The notes: generated by a model from the letters alone, not told the origin. Numbered from the stretch's first letter, positions 7,888 to 17,497 are shown. The stretch is DNA of 64,000 bases from Bradyrhizobium sp. WBOS07 (GCF_024585165.1 NZ_CP029008.1:744001-808000); one strand, 5' to 3'. Numbers and translations: made by a program.

Positions 7888-9102
7888 TCAGGCCGCGGCG
7901 CGGCCGAGGGCGAGCGATGGCCCGCGCCTGGTCGGGAAGCTCAGCGCCACCGCGACGGCGGCGAGGCCGATCGCGAACGAGCCGGCATGCAGCCACGTGT
8001 ATTGCTGGAAGCTGTCGAACACGAGCCCGCCTGCCCATGGGCCGAGCGCCATGCCGAGGCTGGCGAAGGCCGACACCGCACCGAACACCGTCCCCATGAT
8101 GCGGGCGCCGAAAAACTCGCGGACCAGCACGGCATAGAGCGGCATCACCCCGCCATAGGCGAGGCCGAACACGACCGAGAGCGCGTAGAACTCGCCGAGC
8201 AGCGCCACCGCAAGATAGGTCGCGATGCAGATCGCCTGCACCAGGAGCCCGCCGACCAGCACCGGCTTGGCGCCGATGCGATCGGCCAGCGCGCCCAGCA
8301 GCAGGCGGCCGCCGAGGCCCGAGACGCCGGCGACGCTGTAGACCGTCACCGCCGTGAGCGGAGCGATGCCGCAGACCATCGCGTACGAGACCATGTGGAA
8401 GATCGGGCCGGAATGCGCCGCGCAGCAGGCGAAATGCGCCGCCGCCAGCGCGATGAATTGCGGCGTGCGCAACGCCTGCGCCGCGGTCAGCTCGACCTCC
8501 GGCGCCGCGTCTGCGCTCGCGTCGACCGCCGCCGCCGGACGCACCAGAAAGCAGGCGGGGATCAGCAGCGCCCAGGCGGCACAGCCGATCACCAGCATGG
8601 CAGTGCGCCAGTCGTAGGCCGTGATGAGCCAGCTTGCAGCCGGTGCGATCGTCACCGGCGACACGCCCATGCCGGCCGAAACCAGCGCCACGGCCAGACT
8701 TCTGTTCTTCTCGATCCAGGCGCTCGCCAGCGCCATCATCGGCGCATAGAAGCTGCCGGCGGCAATGCCGATCAGCACGCCGAAGCAGAGCTGGAACTGC
8801 CACAGGCTGGTCGCCTGGCTCGCGGTGACGAGGCCAAGCCCCAGCAGCAGGCTTCCCGCCAGAACCACAATGCGGGTGCCGAACCGGTCCGACAGCGCGC
8901 CCCACAGGAACGCGGCAAATCCCATGAAGAGGAAATCCAGCGTCGCCGCCGCGGACACGCCGGCGCGCGACCAGCCCATGGCGTCCGAGATCGGCTGCAG
9001 GAACACCGCCAGCGACAGCATCGTGCCGAATCCGACGCATGTCATCAGCGCGCCTGCGGCGACAACGACCCAGCCATAGTCGAAGCGTGACGGCTTGCTC
9101 AT
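7888..9102 (-). CDS. MFS transporter
   Basis: This 404-aa inner-membrane carrier of the major facilitator superfamily has about twelve hydrophobic segments. The cytoplasmic loop between helices 2 and 3 carries the family signature GALSDRFGTRIVVLAG, and the equivalent second-half loop is LLLGALADRIGAKPVLVGG. The start MSKPSRFDYGWVVVAAGALM is typical of MFS proteins related to oxalate/formate or monocarboxylate carriers (FDYGWVVV opening). The substrate cannot be told. A longer frame upstream to 9354 lacks coding character. It is divergent from the serine hydrolase at 9296. Confidence 0.85.
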   Translation of the reverse strand: MSKPSRFDYGWVVVAAGALMTCVGFGTMLSLAVFLQPISDAMGWSRAGVSAAATLDFLFMGFAAFLWGALSDRFGTRIVVLAGSLLLGLGLVTASQATSLWQFQLCFGVLIGIAAGSFYAPMMALASAWIEKNRSLAVALVSAGMGVSPVTIAPAASWLITAYDWRTAMLVIGCAAWALLIPACFLVRPAAAVDASADAAPEVELTAAQALRTPQFIALAAAHFACCAAHSGPIFHMVSYAMVCGIAPLTAVTVYSVAGVSGLGGRLLLGALADRIGAKPVLVGGLLVQAICIATYLAVALLGEFYALSVVFGLAYGGVMPLYAVLVREFFGARIMGTVFGAVSAFASLGMALGPWAGGLVFDSFQQYTWLHAGSFAIGLAAVAVALSFPTRRGPSLALGRAAA

Positions 9103-9295
9103 GCGTTTCCTCGGCGCTGTTGCTCTTGTTGATGCTGCGCGTGGAGGGATGGTGGCCCATCCGCTTCCGGAGAGCAAGGCGCGCCGGGCGCACGGCTGAC
9201 ACCGCCTGCCCGTCATGATAGCGTGCCGCTCGCCACCGGCCTGCTTTGTTGTTCTCACTAACGCATCCGCAAGAACGCGTGAGGAGGCAAGTCCA

Positions 9296-10597
9296 ATGAC
9301 ATGGGAAGCGCTCTGCAGGCCGCGCAATTGCCGCGGGCTTGTCTTGTCAGTCATGCTCGCCGCCGCGGTCGCGGCATCTCCAGCCTGCGCAGACGACGGC
9401 CGCAGCTCCGCCCGCGAGCCGGGGCCGGTGTTTTCGGATAGCGGCCCGGATGCCGAGCTCTACGGCGCGGCTGAGGGCTATCCGGTCGGCACACGCGGGG
9501 GCGCCCCCCAGCTTGACAAGCTGGTCGGGGCCTACAGCCATTACGACGAGCTCTATCGCTCGCGCCCGGTTCGCCGCGCGGCGGTGACCTGGTCATTCAA
9601 GCGCGCGCCGGAGCCGCCGATTGCCTATAGCTTCGATAGCCAGCGGCTGAGCATCGCGGAGTATCTCAAGCGCAATCCAGTAACGGGACTCCTGATCGCC
9701 CGGGACGACACCATCCTGTTCGAGCACTATCAATATGCACGGACCGACCGCCACCGCTTTGTCTCGCAATCCATGGCCAAGACGCTGGTGGCCATGCTGG
9801 TCGGGATCGCGGTCTCGGAAGGGCGGATCAAGTCGATCGACGACCTCGTCTCGACCTACGTTCCCGGCCTTGCAGGAACGGAATATGGAAACACATCCAT
9901 CCGTGCCCTGCTGAACATGTCGTCGGGCGTCGCGTTCTCGGAAGTCTACGACGGCAAGGACGACATCGCCCGGCTCGGGCGGGCCCTGTTCGTCGACGAG
10001 CCGAAGGACCCCGCCGCAATCGTCGCGCAATTCAATACCCGAACCGCACCGCCGGGGACCAGATGGCACTATGCCAGCGTTGAAACGGAAATCCTCGGCC
10101 TGGTCCTGCGCGCTGCCACCGGCACGCCGGTTGCCGACTATCTCCACGACCGGATCTGGGATCCCATCGGCACCGAAGCGGATGCCTCGTGGGCGATCGA
10201 CGGCAGCGGGCAGGAGGTCGCCTTTTGCTGCTTCAACGCCATCTTGCGCGACTATGCGCGCCTGGCCCGGTTGCTCGCGCATGACGGCGCCTGGGAGGGG
10301 CGGCAGCTGATCCCCCGGCAATGGCTGCTCGATGCAACGACCGTCAGGCCAGAGGATGGTCATCTCGCGCCGCGCGTTGCCACGCCCTTTCTCGGTTACG
10401 GCTATCAAGTGTGGCTCCTCCCCGGCGAGCAGCGCAGATTCGCCCTGCTCGGCATCCGCGGCCAAATCATCCTGGTCGATCCCGCCTCCAAGCTCGTCAT
10501 GGTGCACACCGCCGTCCGCAAGAAGCCGACCGAGCCCGGTGGCCTCAGGGAGCCGCTGGCGCTATGGTCCGCCGTGCTTCAGCAGCTCGGGCACTGA
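9296..10597 (+). CDS. Exported serine hydrolase, beta-lactamase/class C family
   Basis: The 433-aa protein has the penicillin-binding-protein/class C beta-lactamase fold (Pfam Beta-lactamase). The catalytic SxxK is S159-M-A-K162 in SQSMAKTLVAML, and the second motif is Y259-A-S, the YxN/YxS position. The C-terminal half (LGYGYQVWLLPG, then IRGQIILVDPASKLVMVH) is typical of 6-aminohexanoate-dimer-hydrolase-like and esterase-type members. An N-terminal hydrophobic segment (VLSVMLAAAVAASPACADD, about 21-39) is a likely signal peptide. The ATG at 9296 follows GAGGAGG at 9281. Family members act on beta-lactams, esters or amides; the substrate here is unknown. Confidence 0.85.
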   Translation: MTWEALCRPRNCRGLVLSVMLAAAVAASPACADDGRSSAREPGPVFSDSGPDAELYGAAEGYPVGTRGGAPQLDKLVGAYSHYDELYRSRPVRRAAVTWSFKRAPEPPIAYSFDSQRLSIAEYLKRNPVTGLLIARDDTILFEHYQYARTDRHRFVSQSMAKTLVAMLVGIAVSEGRIKSIDDLVSTYVPGLAGTEYGNTSIRALLNMSSGVAFSEVYDGKDDIARLGRALFVDEPKDPAAIVAQFNTRTAPPGTRWHYASVETEILGLVLRAATGTPVADYLHDRIWDPIGTEADASWAIDGSGQEVAFCCFNAILRDYARLARLLAHDGAWEGRQLIPRQWLLDATTVRPEDGHLAPRVATPFLGYGYQVWLLPGEQRRFALLGIRGQIILVDPASKLVMVHTAVRKKPTEPGGLREPLALWSAVLQQLGH

Positions 10598-10742
10598 TGA
10601 ATTGCTGATGCCTGCCAATGGCATACAGCCGCGCCCGGCGCGGTCGGTCGCGTCAGACAGCCGCGGCTGCATTGAACCTGTCCGGCTTCCGGGAGCACCA
10701 ACGGCGCGTAGGTCCCTGATGTCAGCGACGAGGGAAGGCGCG

Positions 10743-11696
10743 ATGAAGGCTCTGAAAGCATCCATCTGTGTTGCAGTCACGGCGCTCGCCTTGAGCCTGT
10801 CCTTCGGCGCGCCATCCCATGCCGAGGAGGACGAGGCGGGCACGCTGACCCGGCAGATGAAGCAGCTTTATCGGGCCGGGAAGTACATGGAAGCGCTGCC
10901 GTTGGCGCAGAAGTCGCTGGCCCTTCGCGAGAAGGAGTTCGGCCCTGATGATGCGCAAGTCGCGACGCCGCTGAACGACCTCGGCACGATCCACTACAAT
11001 CTTGGCCAATACGCCGTTGCCGAACCGCTGTACAAGCGCGCGCTGGCCATCGAGGAGAAGACGCTAGGCCCGAATCACTCCGAAGTCGCGATGGTGCTGA
11101 ACAATCTCGGCGATCTCTATCGCGCGGAAGAGCGCTACGCCGAAGCGGAGCCGCTGCTCAAGCGGGCGATCGCAATTCACGAGAAAAGCGATGATCCATC
11201 GATCGTGATGGCGTTGAGCAATCTTGGCGCCGTCTACAGCCATCAGGGCCGATACGATCAGGCCATACCGCTGTTCAAGCGAGGCCTCGCGGTGCTGCAG
11301 AAGGCGCTCGGTCCCGACGATCCCGAAGCCACGGTGCTGATGAACAATTTGGCGGACGCTTATACTAATCGGCATCGCTATGCCGATGCCGAGCGGCTGC
11401 TGAAGCGGTCAATGGCAGTGACCGAAAAGGCGTTCGGCCCCGATCATCCCGACATCGCGCAGGCACAGAACAATCTGGCTGCTCTCTACGGGCGTCAGGG
11501 CCGCAATGCGGAGGCCGAGCGGCTGTTCAAGCGGTCGGCGGCCACTTTCGAGAAAACCCTCGGCCCCAATCATCCGGATCTCGCCGGCGTTCTGGATAAC
11601 CTCGCTGGTCTCTACAAGTACCAAGGCCGCCATGCCGATGCCCAGCAGGTCCTGAAACGGTCGATGGCCATCCGAGCGAAGACAAGGCCGATCTGA
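10743..11696 (+). CDS. Exported tetratricopeptide (kinesin light chain-like) repeat protein
   Basis: The 317-aa protein has a signal peptide of about 26 residues (ending PSHA/EE) followed by six or seven 42-residue TPR units of the kinesin light chain type. Each unit contains A-LNNLG-LY, a Y-AEPL-KRAL heart and LGP-HP at its end. It contains no catalytic domain, so it is probably a periplasmic scaffold. The start at 10743 has AGGGAAGG seven bases upstream; an in-frame ATG at 10719 is less likely. The repeats closely resemble those at the N-terminus of the CHAT protein at 24520, suggesting common ancestry. Confidence 0.85.
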   Translation: MKALKASICVAVTALALSLSFGAPSHAEEDEAGTLTRQMKQLYRAGKYMEALPLAQKSLALREKEFGPDDAQVATPLNDLGTIHYNLGQYAVAEPLYKRALAIEEKTLGPNHSEVAMVLNNLGDLYRAEERYAEAEPLLKRAIAIHEKSDDPSIVMALSNLGAVYSHQGRYDQAIPLFKRGLAVLQKALGPDDPEATVLMNNLADAYTNRHRYADAERLLKRSMAVTEKAFGPDHPDIAQAQNNLAALYGRQGRNAEAERLFKRSAATFEKTLGPNHPDLAGVLDNLAGLYKYQGRHADAQQVLKRSMAIRAKTRPI

Positions 11697-11889
11697 ACCA
11701 GGATGGTAGGGCGTTTGCCCACACCACGACTTCTCCAACTTTTTTGGCACATTGACGCCGGACCATGTCGGCATGGGCCGGTCTCGATCGTCCTTGGGTC
11801 GACACGTCGCGGACGTGCTGGAATGGACCCGGCACATGAAACGAGATTCCGTCAACTCGAGCCGTCAAAGCCGTACTGGAGCAATGCCC

Positions 11890-12300
11890 ATGAGGATCAC
11901 CGTCGAAACCAGCGTAGCTGCCCCGATCGATCAGGTCTGGCAGGCCTATACGACGCCAGCCGACATCGTGAAGTGGAATGCGGCGTCCGACGACTGGCAC
12001 ACGACCAGGGCGACGGTTGACTTGCGGGAAGGCGGCGCCTTCTCGTCCCGGATGGAGGCAAAGGACGGCAGCATGGGCTTCGACTTCGCCGGCACCTACA
12101 CTGGGATCGTCGAGCACAAGCGGATCGAATATGCGTTCGGCGACCGGAGGGCCGAGGTCGAATTCGTGCCGGGCCCGAAGGGCGTTGTCGTCCGTGTCGT
12201 CTTCGATGGCGAGACGACGCACTCGGAGGAGCAGCAGCGGAGTGGCTGGCAGGCGATCCTCGACAATTTCGCGAGGTACGTCGAGGCGAAGAAAGTGTGA
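11890..12300 (+). CDS. SRPBCC/AHSA1 domain protein
   Basis: This 136-aa START/Bet v1-like protein is in the activator-of-Hsp90-ATPase (AHSA1) subgroup. The hallmark pattern is present: ITVETSVAAPIDQVWQAYTTPADIVKWNAAS at the start, DLREGGAFSSRM in the middle, IVEHKRIEYAF, and a C-terminal helix SGWQAILDNFARYVEA. Members bind hydrophobic ligands or act in stress pathways; no specific ligand is predictable. I chose ATG 11890 for its GGAG eight bases upstream; ATG 11884 adds two residues. It is the last plus-strand gene before the first low-GC islet. Confidence 0.85.
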   Translation: MRITVETSVAAPIDQVWQAYTTPADIVKWNAASDDWHTTRATVDLREGGAFSSRMEAKDGSMGFDFAGTYTGIVEHKRIEYAFGDRRAEVEFVPGPKGVVVRVVFDGETTHSEEQQRSGWQAILDNFARYVEAKKV

Positions 12301-12462
12301 TCGTTCGGGCGGCGTGCGTGCTGATGCGTTGCTGGCATCACGCGCCCTGAGATGCTGCCACCATCCGCAGAGCAAGGCGGGCGGCTACGCGCGTACGATT
12401 TGCCTTCTGCAAGGGTGGAGAGAAAATGATGGTGAACTAAGTTGTCGCCGGAGGTGCCGTAT

Positions 12463-13893
12463 TCACCCTCTCCGAAAGGGAGGCTCCCGATGGTAGTAGT
12501 TCCAGAATGTTTCGCGAAGGAGAGAGTTGTTTGACTGTACCCTCACCGTCGACCCAGTGAGTTTTTCTTGCAATAGGAAATATCCATCCTTCTTCTTAGT
12601 CAGTTGGAACTCCATATCGTTATAGAAGATGCGTCGAACCATCTCTGCGACCTCGCGTCGGTCGTCCATCACAATCGAACCAACGGCGACGCCGTTGTGG
12701 AAGTTGATCAGGCGAGCGAGCGGATGAATGTCTTTGAACAATTTCTGCTTAGTCTCCGTATCGCAGAAGAAAATTACGGGCTTGCCCAAGCTCAGGGCCA
12801 TCGCGGCCTCAGCATCCTTTCCGTAACTGTCAGATTTCCCGGCGTTGTAGATCAACATTTTCGAGCATTTGACCATCAAACATTCGATTAGCCCCTTGTC
12901 TTCGTGGTTGTCAGCTGCGCTCATCGTCGGATCGAAATATCTCAATCTCAAAGCGCTGATCTTGGGGTCGCCAAATACATCTTCGCAGAATTCTGCCATG
13001 GTGCGGAAATCATCCCGATTGCGCATGCTAGTAGCAACATACACGTCTAGGTCAGAGATCATCGAAAGATAGAGGCTTGTATTCTTCAACGCATTTTCCC
13101 GAGCTCGTTCGAACTTGGCAACAAGCGGCCCAATAGTTTTCTCAAGATCGGCCGCGCTTGAAACTTCTTTGTCTATCGCTTCGTCAAGCGAGAACGAAAG
13201 CTGATATTCATCGTATTTGTCTTCTTGTGACCGACTGTCCGAGATTAGATTCTTTACCGTGAGTCGTTTCTGTCCTGCTTCAGAGAGTTGTTCGTAGCGT
13301 CGCTGTATGTATTCGAGAAGCGAGGGCATAGACCGGTCCGCCGGCGCGTATGTCTTGCAAGCGACCTCAGCGATCAAATATCGCTCGTCTTTCGCGATGT
13401 GATTTAAAGGCAGATAGTCGCTGCGGCTCGTGAGATCGTTGGTGTCGTGAATCCTGGCGCGGAAAAAGTCTTCTAACTGCGCCTTCGAAAGGCCTCGGAG
13501 GCTTCGGTAACACTCGCGGATATTGCCGAAATAGAGTAGTCCATCGGTGTAGAGGCGGTGCAATCCCCATTTCAGGTGGGATAGGTTGATGATTGCACTA
13601 GCCTCTAAGAACTTCTCGTCGAACTCAGGCAGCTTCTTTGGGTCGTACCAATAGGCTCCAACAGGGTGCGGATTGGACAGAAAGTAAAAGTTGAAAAAGC
13701 CGTAGGACATGCCGGCTTCGTGCGAGAGAATTAGGAGCTGGTTGAGGATTTCGAAAGGGATGTTCCGCACCTCGCAATTGCAGAGATGGTTCGCAACGAC
13801 GTCGGGCATCGTTTCCGAGAACCAGGCTTCGATGCCGCCGCCGTTGCCGCTGAAGAGCTCAAACTCCTTTAGTAGGCCAGCTTTGTCCAACAT
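12463..13893 (-). CDS. Uncharacterised protein with C-terminal deoxyribosyltransferase/SLOG-like domain (possible defence effector)
   Basis: I do not recognise the full 476-aa protein. Residues 1-265 look mostly helical and match nothing I know. From about residue 281 the pattern is Rossmann-like: DLDVYVATSMRNRDDF (strand plus basic loop), LRYFDPTMSAADNHEDKGL, then SKMLIYNAGKSDSYG and GKDAEAAMALSLGKPVIFF. The last element resembles the Glu-bearing helix followed by A-x-GKPV of nucleoside 2-deoxyribosyltransferases and SLOG/TIR-like nucleotide-processing domains. A C-terminal tail follows. It has a strong ribosome-binding site (GGGAGG) before the ATG at 13893. The base composition is clearly poorer in GC than flanking genes. 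It is divergent from the Panacea pair. A nucleotide- or NAD-processing immune effector is inference only. Confidence 0.55.
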   Translation of the reverse strand: MLDKAGLLKEFELFSGNGGGIEAWFSETMPDVVANHLCNCEVRNIPFEILNQLLILSHEAGMSYGFFNFYFLSNPHPVGAYWYDPKKLPEFDEKFLEASAIINLSHLKWGLHRLYTDGLLYFGNIRECYRSLRGLSKAQLEDFFRARIHDTNDLTSRSDYLPLNHIAKDERYLIAEVACKTYAPADRSMPSLLEYIQRRYEQLSEAGQKRLTVKNLISDSRSQEDKYDEYQLSFSLDEAIDKEVSSAADLEKTIGPLVAKFERARENALKNTSLYLSMISDLDVYVATSMRNRDDFRTMAEFCEDVFGDPKISALRLRYFDPTMSAADNHEDKGLIECLMVKCSKMLIYNAGKSDSYGKDAEAAMALSLGKPVIFFCDTETKQKLFKDIHPLARLINFHNGVAVGSIVMDDRREVAEMVRRIFYNDMEFQLTKKKDGYFLLQEKLTGSTVRVQSNNSLLRETFWNYYHREPPFRRG

Positions 13894-14122
13894 TGACGGT
13901 CTCCCTCCCTGTCATGCCCACAATAAAGCAGACCTTTAGATGTAACTCCAAGTTGTTTTGGCGAAGTTGGACGATCGCATCGTTTAACGGACGTCTGGTG
14001 GGGGGCGGCCCCAGTATTGGGCTAAAGAGCGGGGCGGAGCGGGTACGTTTGTCGGTAGGACTCGATGCTCCGAATCAGTGGAAAATAGCGTTTGGCTTAT
14101 TGCGAACAAAACGTGAATATTC

Positions 14123-14128
14123 TATTCT
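14123..14128 (+). promoter_or_regulatory. Candidate -10 box for the Panacea operon
   Basis: TATTCT at 14123-14128 lies 17 bases after TTGCGA at 14100-14105. Transcription would begin at or next to the ATG at 14134, giving a leaderless mRNA. This would explain why no ribosome-binding site is visible there. It is supported only by consensus matching. Confidence 0.35.
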
Positions 14129-14133
14129 GCGCT

Positions 14134-14622
14134 ATGTCTAATGATGTCCGTGCTATCGCAAATTTGGTTTTAGATCTTGCTGATCAGCGCGGTCGGCAGG
14201 TCTCGAACTTAAGCATCAATAAGATCGTTTTCTTTCTGCATGCTTTCTTTCTTGCTCGATTTGGAAAGCCATTGGTTTCAGCGAAGATTGAAGCATGGGA
14301 ATATGGCCCAGTATTTCGAGAGCTGTATCGCGAGTTTAAGTCGTGTGGTGATAAGCCGATCAACGCGCGGGCTCACCGAATCAATCCGCGTACGGGTGAA
14401 CGGGAGCTTTGTGAGGCGCTCTTGCCCGAACAGGAGCGCCTATTCGTAGAGGAAGTAGGCCAGAAGTTTGTTGCGTTTTCGGCTAGTTCTCTCGTGTCAA
14501 TGTCGCATGAAGCTGGCGGGCCTTGGGATCAGGTTTGGAATCATAGCTCCAAGGCGAACCCTTCTATGCAAATATCAGACGATCTGATCGTGAGTTGGTA
14601 CGCTAAAGCTGCGAGGCACTGA
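14134..14622 (+). CDS. Panacea (SocA/DUF4065) domain antitoxin
   Basis: This 162-aa protein has the Panacea/SocA layout: a start like DVRAIANLVLDLADQRG, then LSINKIVFFLHAFFLARFGKPLV, then the hallmark AKIEAWEYGPVFRELYREFK and a C-terminal LVSMSHEAGGPWDQVW. Panacea proteins act as antitoxins to many unrelated toxins, and SocA is a ClpXP adaptor-antitoxin in Caulobacter. The stop overlaps the next gene's ATG by one base, so the two are translationally coupled, as expected for a toxin-antitoxin pair. I prefer the ATG at 14134; a TTG at 14092 is possible. Low GC relative to the chromosome suggests recent acquisition. Confidence 0.8.
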   Translation: MSNDVRAIANLVLDLADQRGRQVSNLSINKIVFFLHAFFLARFGKPLVSAKIEAWEYGPVFRELYREFKSCGDKPINARAHRINPRTGERELCEALLPEQERLFVEEVGQKFVAFSASSLVSMSHEAGGPWDQVWNHSSKANPSMQISDDLIVSWYAKAARH

Positions 14623-15431
14623 TGATCGAATACAGCGCTGAAATCGTGAAGCGTCTCAAAATTCTTCGGAAATTGGATTTTCCACCTGCTGGGCCAAACT
14701 GGGTTCGGTTTATTTTTGATGATGTGCGACCGACCGCAAAAGCAATTCTTAGCTTTGCGAAAGGTCAACCGGCTTTCGGCTATCAACCAGGTTACCGTGC
14801 GATAAAGGACAGGCTAGAACTTGGTATTGGGCTCGACGCTGCTATCAAGGTGGCCGCTAGCAAGGGGGCGCCGGCTGGCAGGGTCCAGAATAAGCAATTG
14901 GTCGAGGCGTTTTTCGACTACGATGAGACGCGTAGGTATTCGTCGTCAAACCCGATTGAATTCGAGAAGGAATTCTTTCGCGTTTCGAGGGATGTGCTTG
15001 TGCCGGTAGCGCCGCTTTCAATCATTCGCGAGAAGGGTAAGTTCGTTCCTCTGTTCGTCTGCGGATGGGCGAATAATCCACTGCGGTTGCTCCAGCGACG
15101 TCTCCTTATGACAGTTTATGAGGATGCTTTCTTCTCCTTGACGGACTATCAAGCGTCACCTGGCGAAGTGCTGTTTTTTCCGCAGAGCGAAGCTAGAAAG
15201 CAAGAGGAAGCAAACGAAAATTGTCGCGAGATAGAGTTGTGGCGCCGCGGTGATTACGACTTGCTGTCAAAAGCGGAGCTCAGCGATTGCGTGGAGATAT
15301 TTGCATTGGCCCGGGAACAAGCGCGATCGATTCTCCAAAGCGAGATTGATGAGCTTAGGAACAGGATGAAAGCCGAAAATGCGGTCGATGAAGTAGGCCC
15401 TTCTTTGGAAGATCTCTTCCATAAGAAATAG
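14622..15431 (+). CDS. Putative toxin partner of the Panacea antitoxin
   Basis: This 269-aa protein of unknown family follows the Panacea gene with a one-base TGA/ATG overlap. It contains no signal peptide or clear membrane helix. Visible features are an N-terminal helix-rich part (EIVKRLKILRKLDFPPAGPNWVRF), a central stretch with RNLEF-like aromatic and acidic residues (VEAFFDYDETRRY), FVPLFVCGWANNPLRLLQRRL, and a charged C-terminal helix likely to form a coiled coil (ALAREQARSILQSEIDELRNRM). The toxin role rests on position and coupling alone. No nuclease or ADP-ribosyltransferase motif is obvious. Confidence 0.55.
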   Translation: MIEYSAEIVKRLKILRKLDFPPAGPNWVRFIFDDVRPTAKAILSFAKGQPAFGYQPGYRAIKDRLELGIGLDAAIKVAASKGAPAGRVQNKQLVEAFFDYDETRRYSSSNPIEFEKEFFRVSRDVLVPVAPLSIIREKGKFVPLFVCGWANNPLRLLQRRLLMTVYEDAFFSLTDYQASPGEVLFFPQSEARKQEEANENCREIELWRRGDYDLLSKAELSDCVEIFALAREQARSILQSEIDELRNRMKAENAVDEVGPSLEDLFHKK

Positions 15432-15685
15432 TTCGCTCCAGCTTGTTCACTCTGGACGCGGTATGTTTCTCGATGGTGCTTCAACCCGTCGATTTGTGCT
15501 TTTCCGGTTTGTCGATCACGACTGCTGATGGCATTATGCCCCTGTTTCGCCCGACGGGTCAAATCGGATTCGCAAAACTCGAAAAAGCGCAATGCCGCCA
15601 AGGGGGCGGCTACTGTGCATGGGGTTGTTTTCGCAATTTTTGTTGGCTGACCCCGAAGAGGGGACCGACCGTGCCGAGCCTCGCC

Positions 15686-17497
15686 TCAGCTGTCCACCTT
15701 CAGCGCGGCAATAAAGGCTTCCTGCGGGATGTCGACCTTGCCGAACTGCCGCATCTTCTTCTTGCCTTCCTTCTGCTTCTCCAGAAGCTTGCGCTTACGC
15801 GTAATGTCGCCGCCGTAGCATTTCGCGGTGACGTCCTTGCGCAGCGCGCGCACCGTCTCGCGGGCGATCACCTTGCCGCCAATCGCCGCCTGGATCGGGA
15901 TCTGGAACATGTGCGGCGGGATCAGCTCCTTCATCTTCTCGACCATGGCGCGGCCGCGGCCTTCGGCGCGGGTGCGATGCACCAGCATCGAGAGCGCGTC
16001 GACCGGCTCGGCATTGACCAGGATCTGCATCTTGACGAGGTCGGCCGGCTTGTAGTCGGTGAGATGATAGTCGAACGAGGCGTAGCCCTTGGAGACCGAC
16101 TTCAGGCGGTCGTAGAAGTCGAACACCACTTCGTTGAGCGGCAGATCGTATTTCACCATGGCGCGGGAGCCGACGTAAGTGAGCTCCTTCTGCGAACCGC
16201 GGCGGTCCTGGCACAGCTTCAGCACGCTGCCGAGATATTCGTCGGGCGTCATGATCGTCGCCTCGATCCAGGGCTCCTGGATCTCCGCGATCTTGACCAC
16301 GTCGGGCATGTCGACGGGATTGTGGATCTCGAGCTCGCTGCCGTCGGTGAGCTTCATCTTGTAGATGACGCTCGGCGCGGTCGCGATCAGGTTGAGATCG
16401 AACTCGCGCGACAGCCGCTCCTGGATGATCTCGAGGTGAAGAAGCCCGAGGAAGCCGCAGCGGAAGCCGAAGCCGAGTGCGGCCGAGGTCTCCATCTCGA
16501 AGGAGAAGCTGGCGTCGTTCAGCCGCAGCTTGCCCATCGCGGCGCGCAGTGTCTCGAAGTCGTCGGCGTCGACCGGGAAGAGGCCGCAGAACACGACGGG
16601 GATGGCGGGCTTGAAGCCCGGCAGCATTTCGGTGACAGGCTTCCTGTCGTCGGTGATGGTGTCGCCGACGCGGGTGTCGGCGACTTCCTTGATCGCGGCG
16701 GTGATGAAGCCGATCTCGCCGGGGCCGAGCTCGTCGACTTGCTGCATCTTCGGCGTGAAGAAGCCGACGCGCTCGACGTCGTAGGCCGCGCCGGTGCCCA
16801 TCATGCGCACGCGCTGGCCCTTTTTCATGACGCCGTCGACGACGCGGATCAGAACGACGACGCCGAGATAGACGTCGTACCAGCTGTCGACCAGCAGCGC
16901 CTTCAGCGTCGCGTCGCGGTCGCCCTTCGGCGGCGGCAGGCGGGTGACGATGGCCTCCAGCACGTCGGGGACGCCGAGGCCGGTCTTGGCCGAGATCATC
17001 ACCGCGTCGGAGGCGTCGATGCCGATGACGTCCTCGATCTGCTGCTTGACCTTCTCGGGCTCGGCCGCGGGCAGGTCGACCTTGTTCAGGACCGGAACGA
17101 TCTCGTGATTGTTGTCGAGCGCCTGGTAGACGTTGGCGAGCGTCTGCGCTTCGACGCCCTGGCTGGCGTCGACCACCAGCAGGGAACCCTCGCAGGCCGC
17201 CAGCGACCGCGAGACTTCGTAGGCGAAGTCGACATGGCCGGGCGTGTCCATCAGGTTGAAGATGTAATCCTTGCCGTCCTTGGCGCGGTACGACAGGCGC
17301 ACCGTCTGCGCCTTGATGGTGATGCCGCGCTCGCGCTCGATGTCCATGGAATCGAGCACCTGCTCCTTGCCCGCCATTTCGCGGTCGGAGAGCCCGCCCG
17401 TCATCTGGATCAGGCGGTCGGCCAGCGTCGATTTTCCATGGTCGATATGGGCGACGATGGAGAAATTGCGGATGTTGGAAATGGGGACGGTCGTCAT
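15686..17497 (-). CDS. lepA: Elongation factor 4 (LepA) GTPase
   Basis: This 603-aa translational GTPase acts on ribosomes, back-translocating or remodelling stalled complexes. G-motifs are clear: [16 protein letters not shown] (G1), RGITIKAQ (G2), DTPGHVDF (G3), NKVDLP (G4) and ISAKTG (G5). The LepA-specific C-terminal domain is present ([17 protein letters not shown] end; [17 protein letters not shown] basic patch). The start at [17 protein letters not shown] gives normal family length; a 13-residue upstream extension is possible in frame. It is transcribed towards the first low-GC islet. Confidence 0.97.
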   Translation of the reverse strand: MTTVPISNIRNFSIVAHIDHGKSTLADRLIQMTGGLSDREMAGKEQVLDSMDIERERGITIKAQTVRLSYRAKDGKDYIFNLMDTPGHVDFAYEVSRSLAACEGSLLVVDASQGVEAQTLANVYQALDNNHEIVPVLNKVDLPAAEPEKVKQQIEDVIGIDASDAVMISAKTGLGVPDVLEAIVTRLPPPKGDRDATLKALLVDSWYDVYLGVVVLIRVVDGVMKKGQRVRMMGTGAAYDVERVGFFTPKMQQVDELGPGEIGFITAAIKEVADTRVGDTITDDRKPVTEMLPGFKPAIPVVFCGLFPVDADDFETLRAAMGKLRLNDASFSFEMETSAALGFGFRCGFLGLLHLEIIQERLSREFDLNLIATAPSVIYKMKLTDGSELEIHNPVDMPDVVKIAEIQEPWIEATIMTPDEYLGSVLKLCQDRRGSQKELTYVGSRAMVKYDLPLNEVVFDFYDRLKSVSKGYASFDYHLTDYKPADLVKMQILVNAEPVDALSMLVHRTRAEGRGRAMVEKMKELIPPHMFQIPIQAAIGGKVIARETVRALRKDVTAKCYGGDITRKRKLLEKQKEGKKKMRQFGKVDIPQEAFIAALKVDS

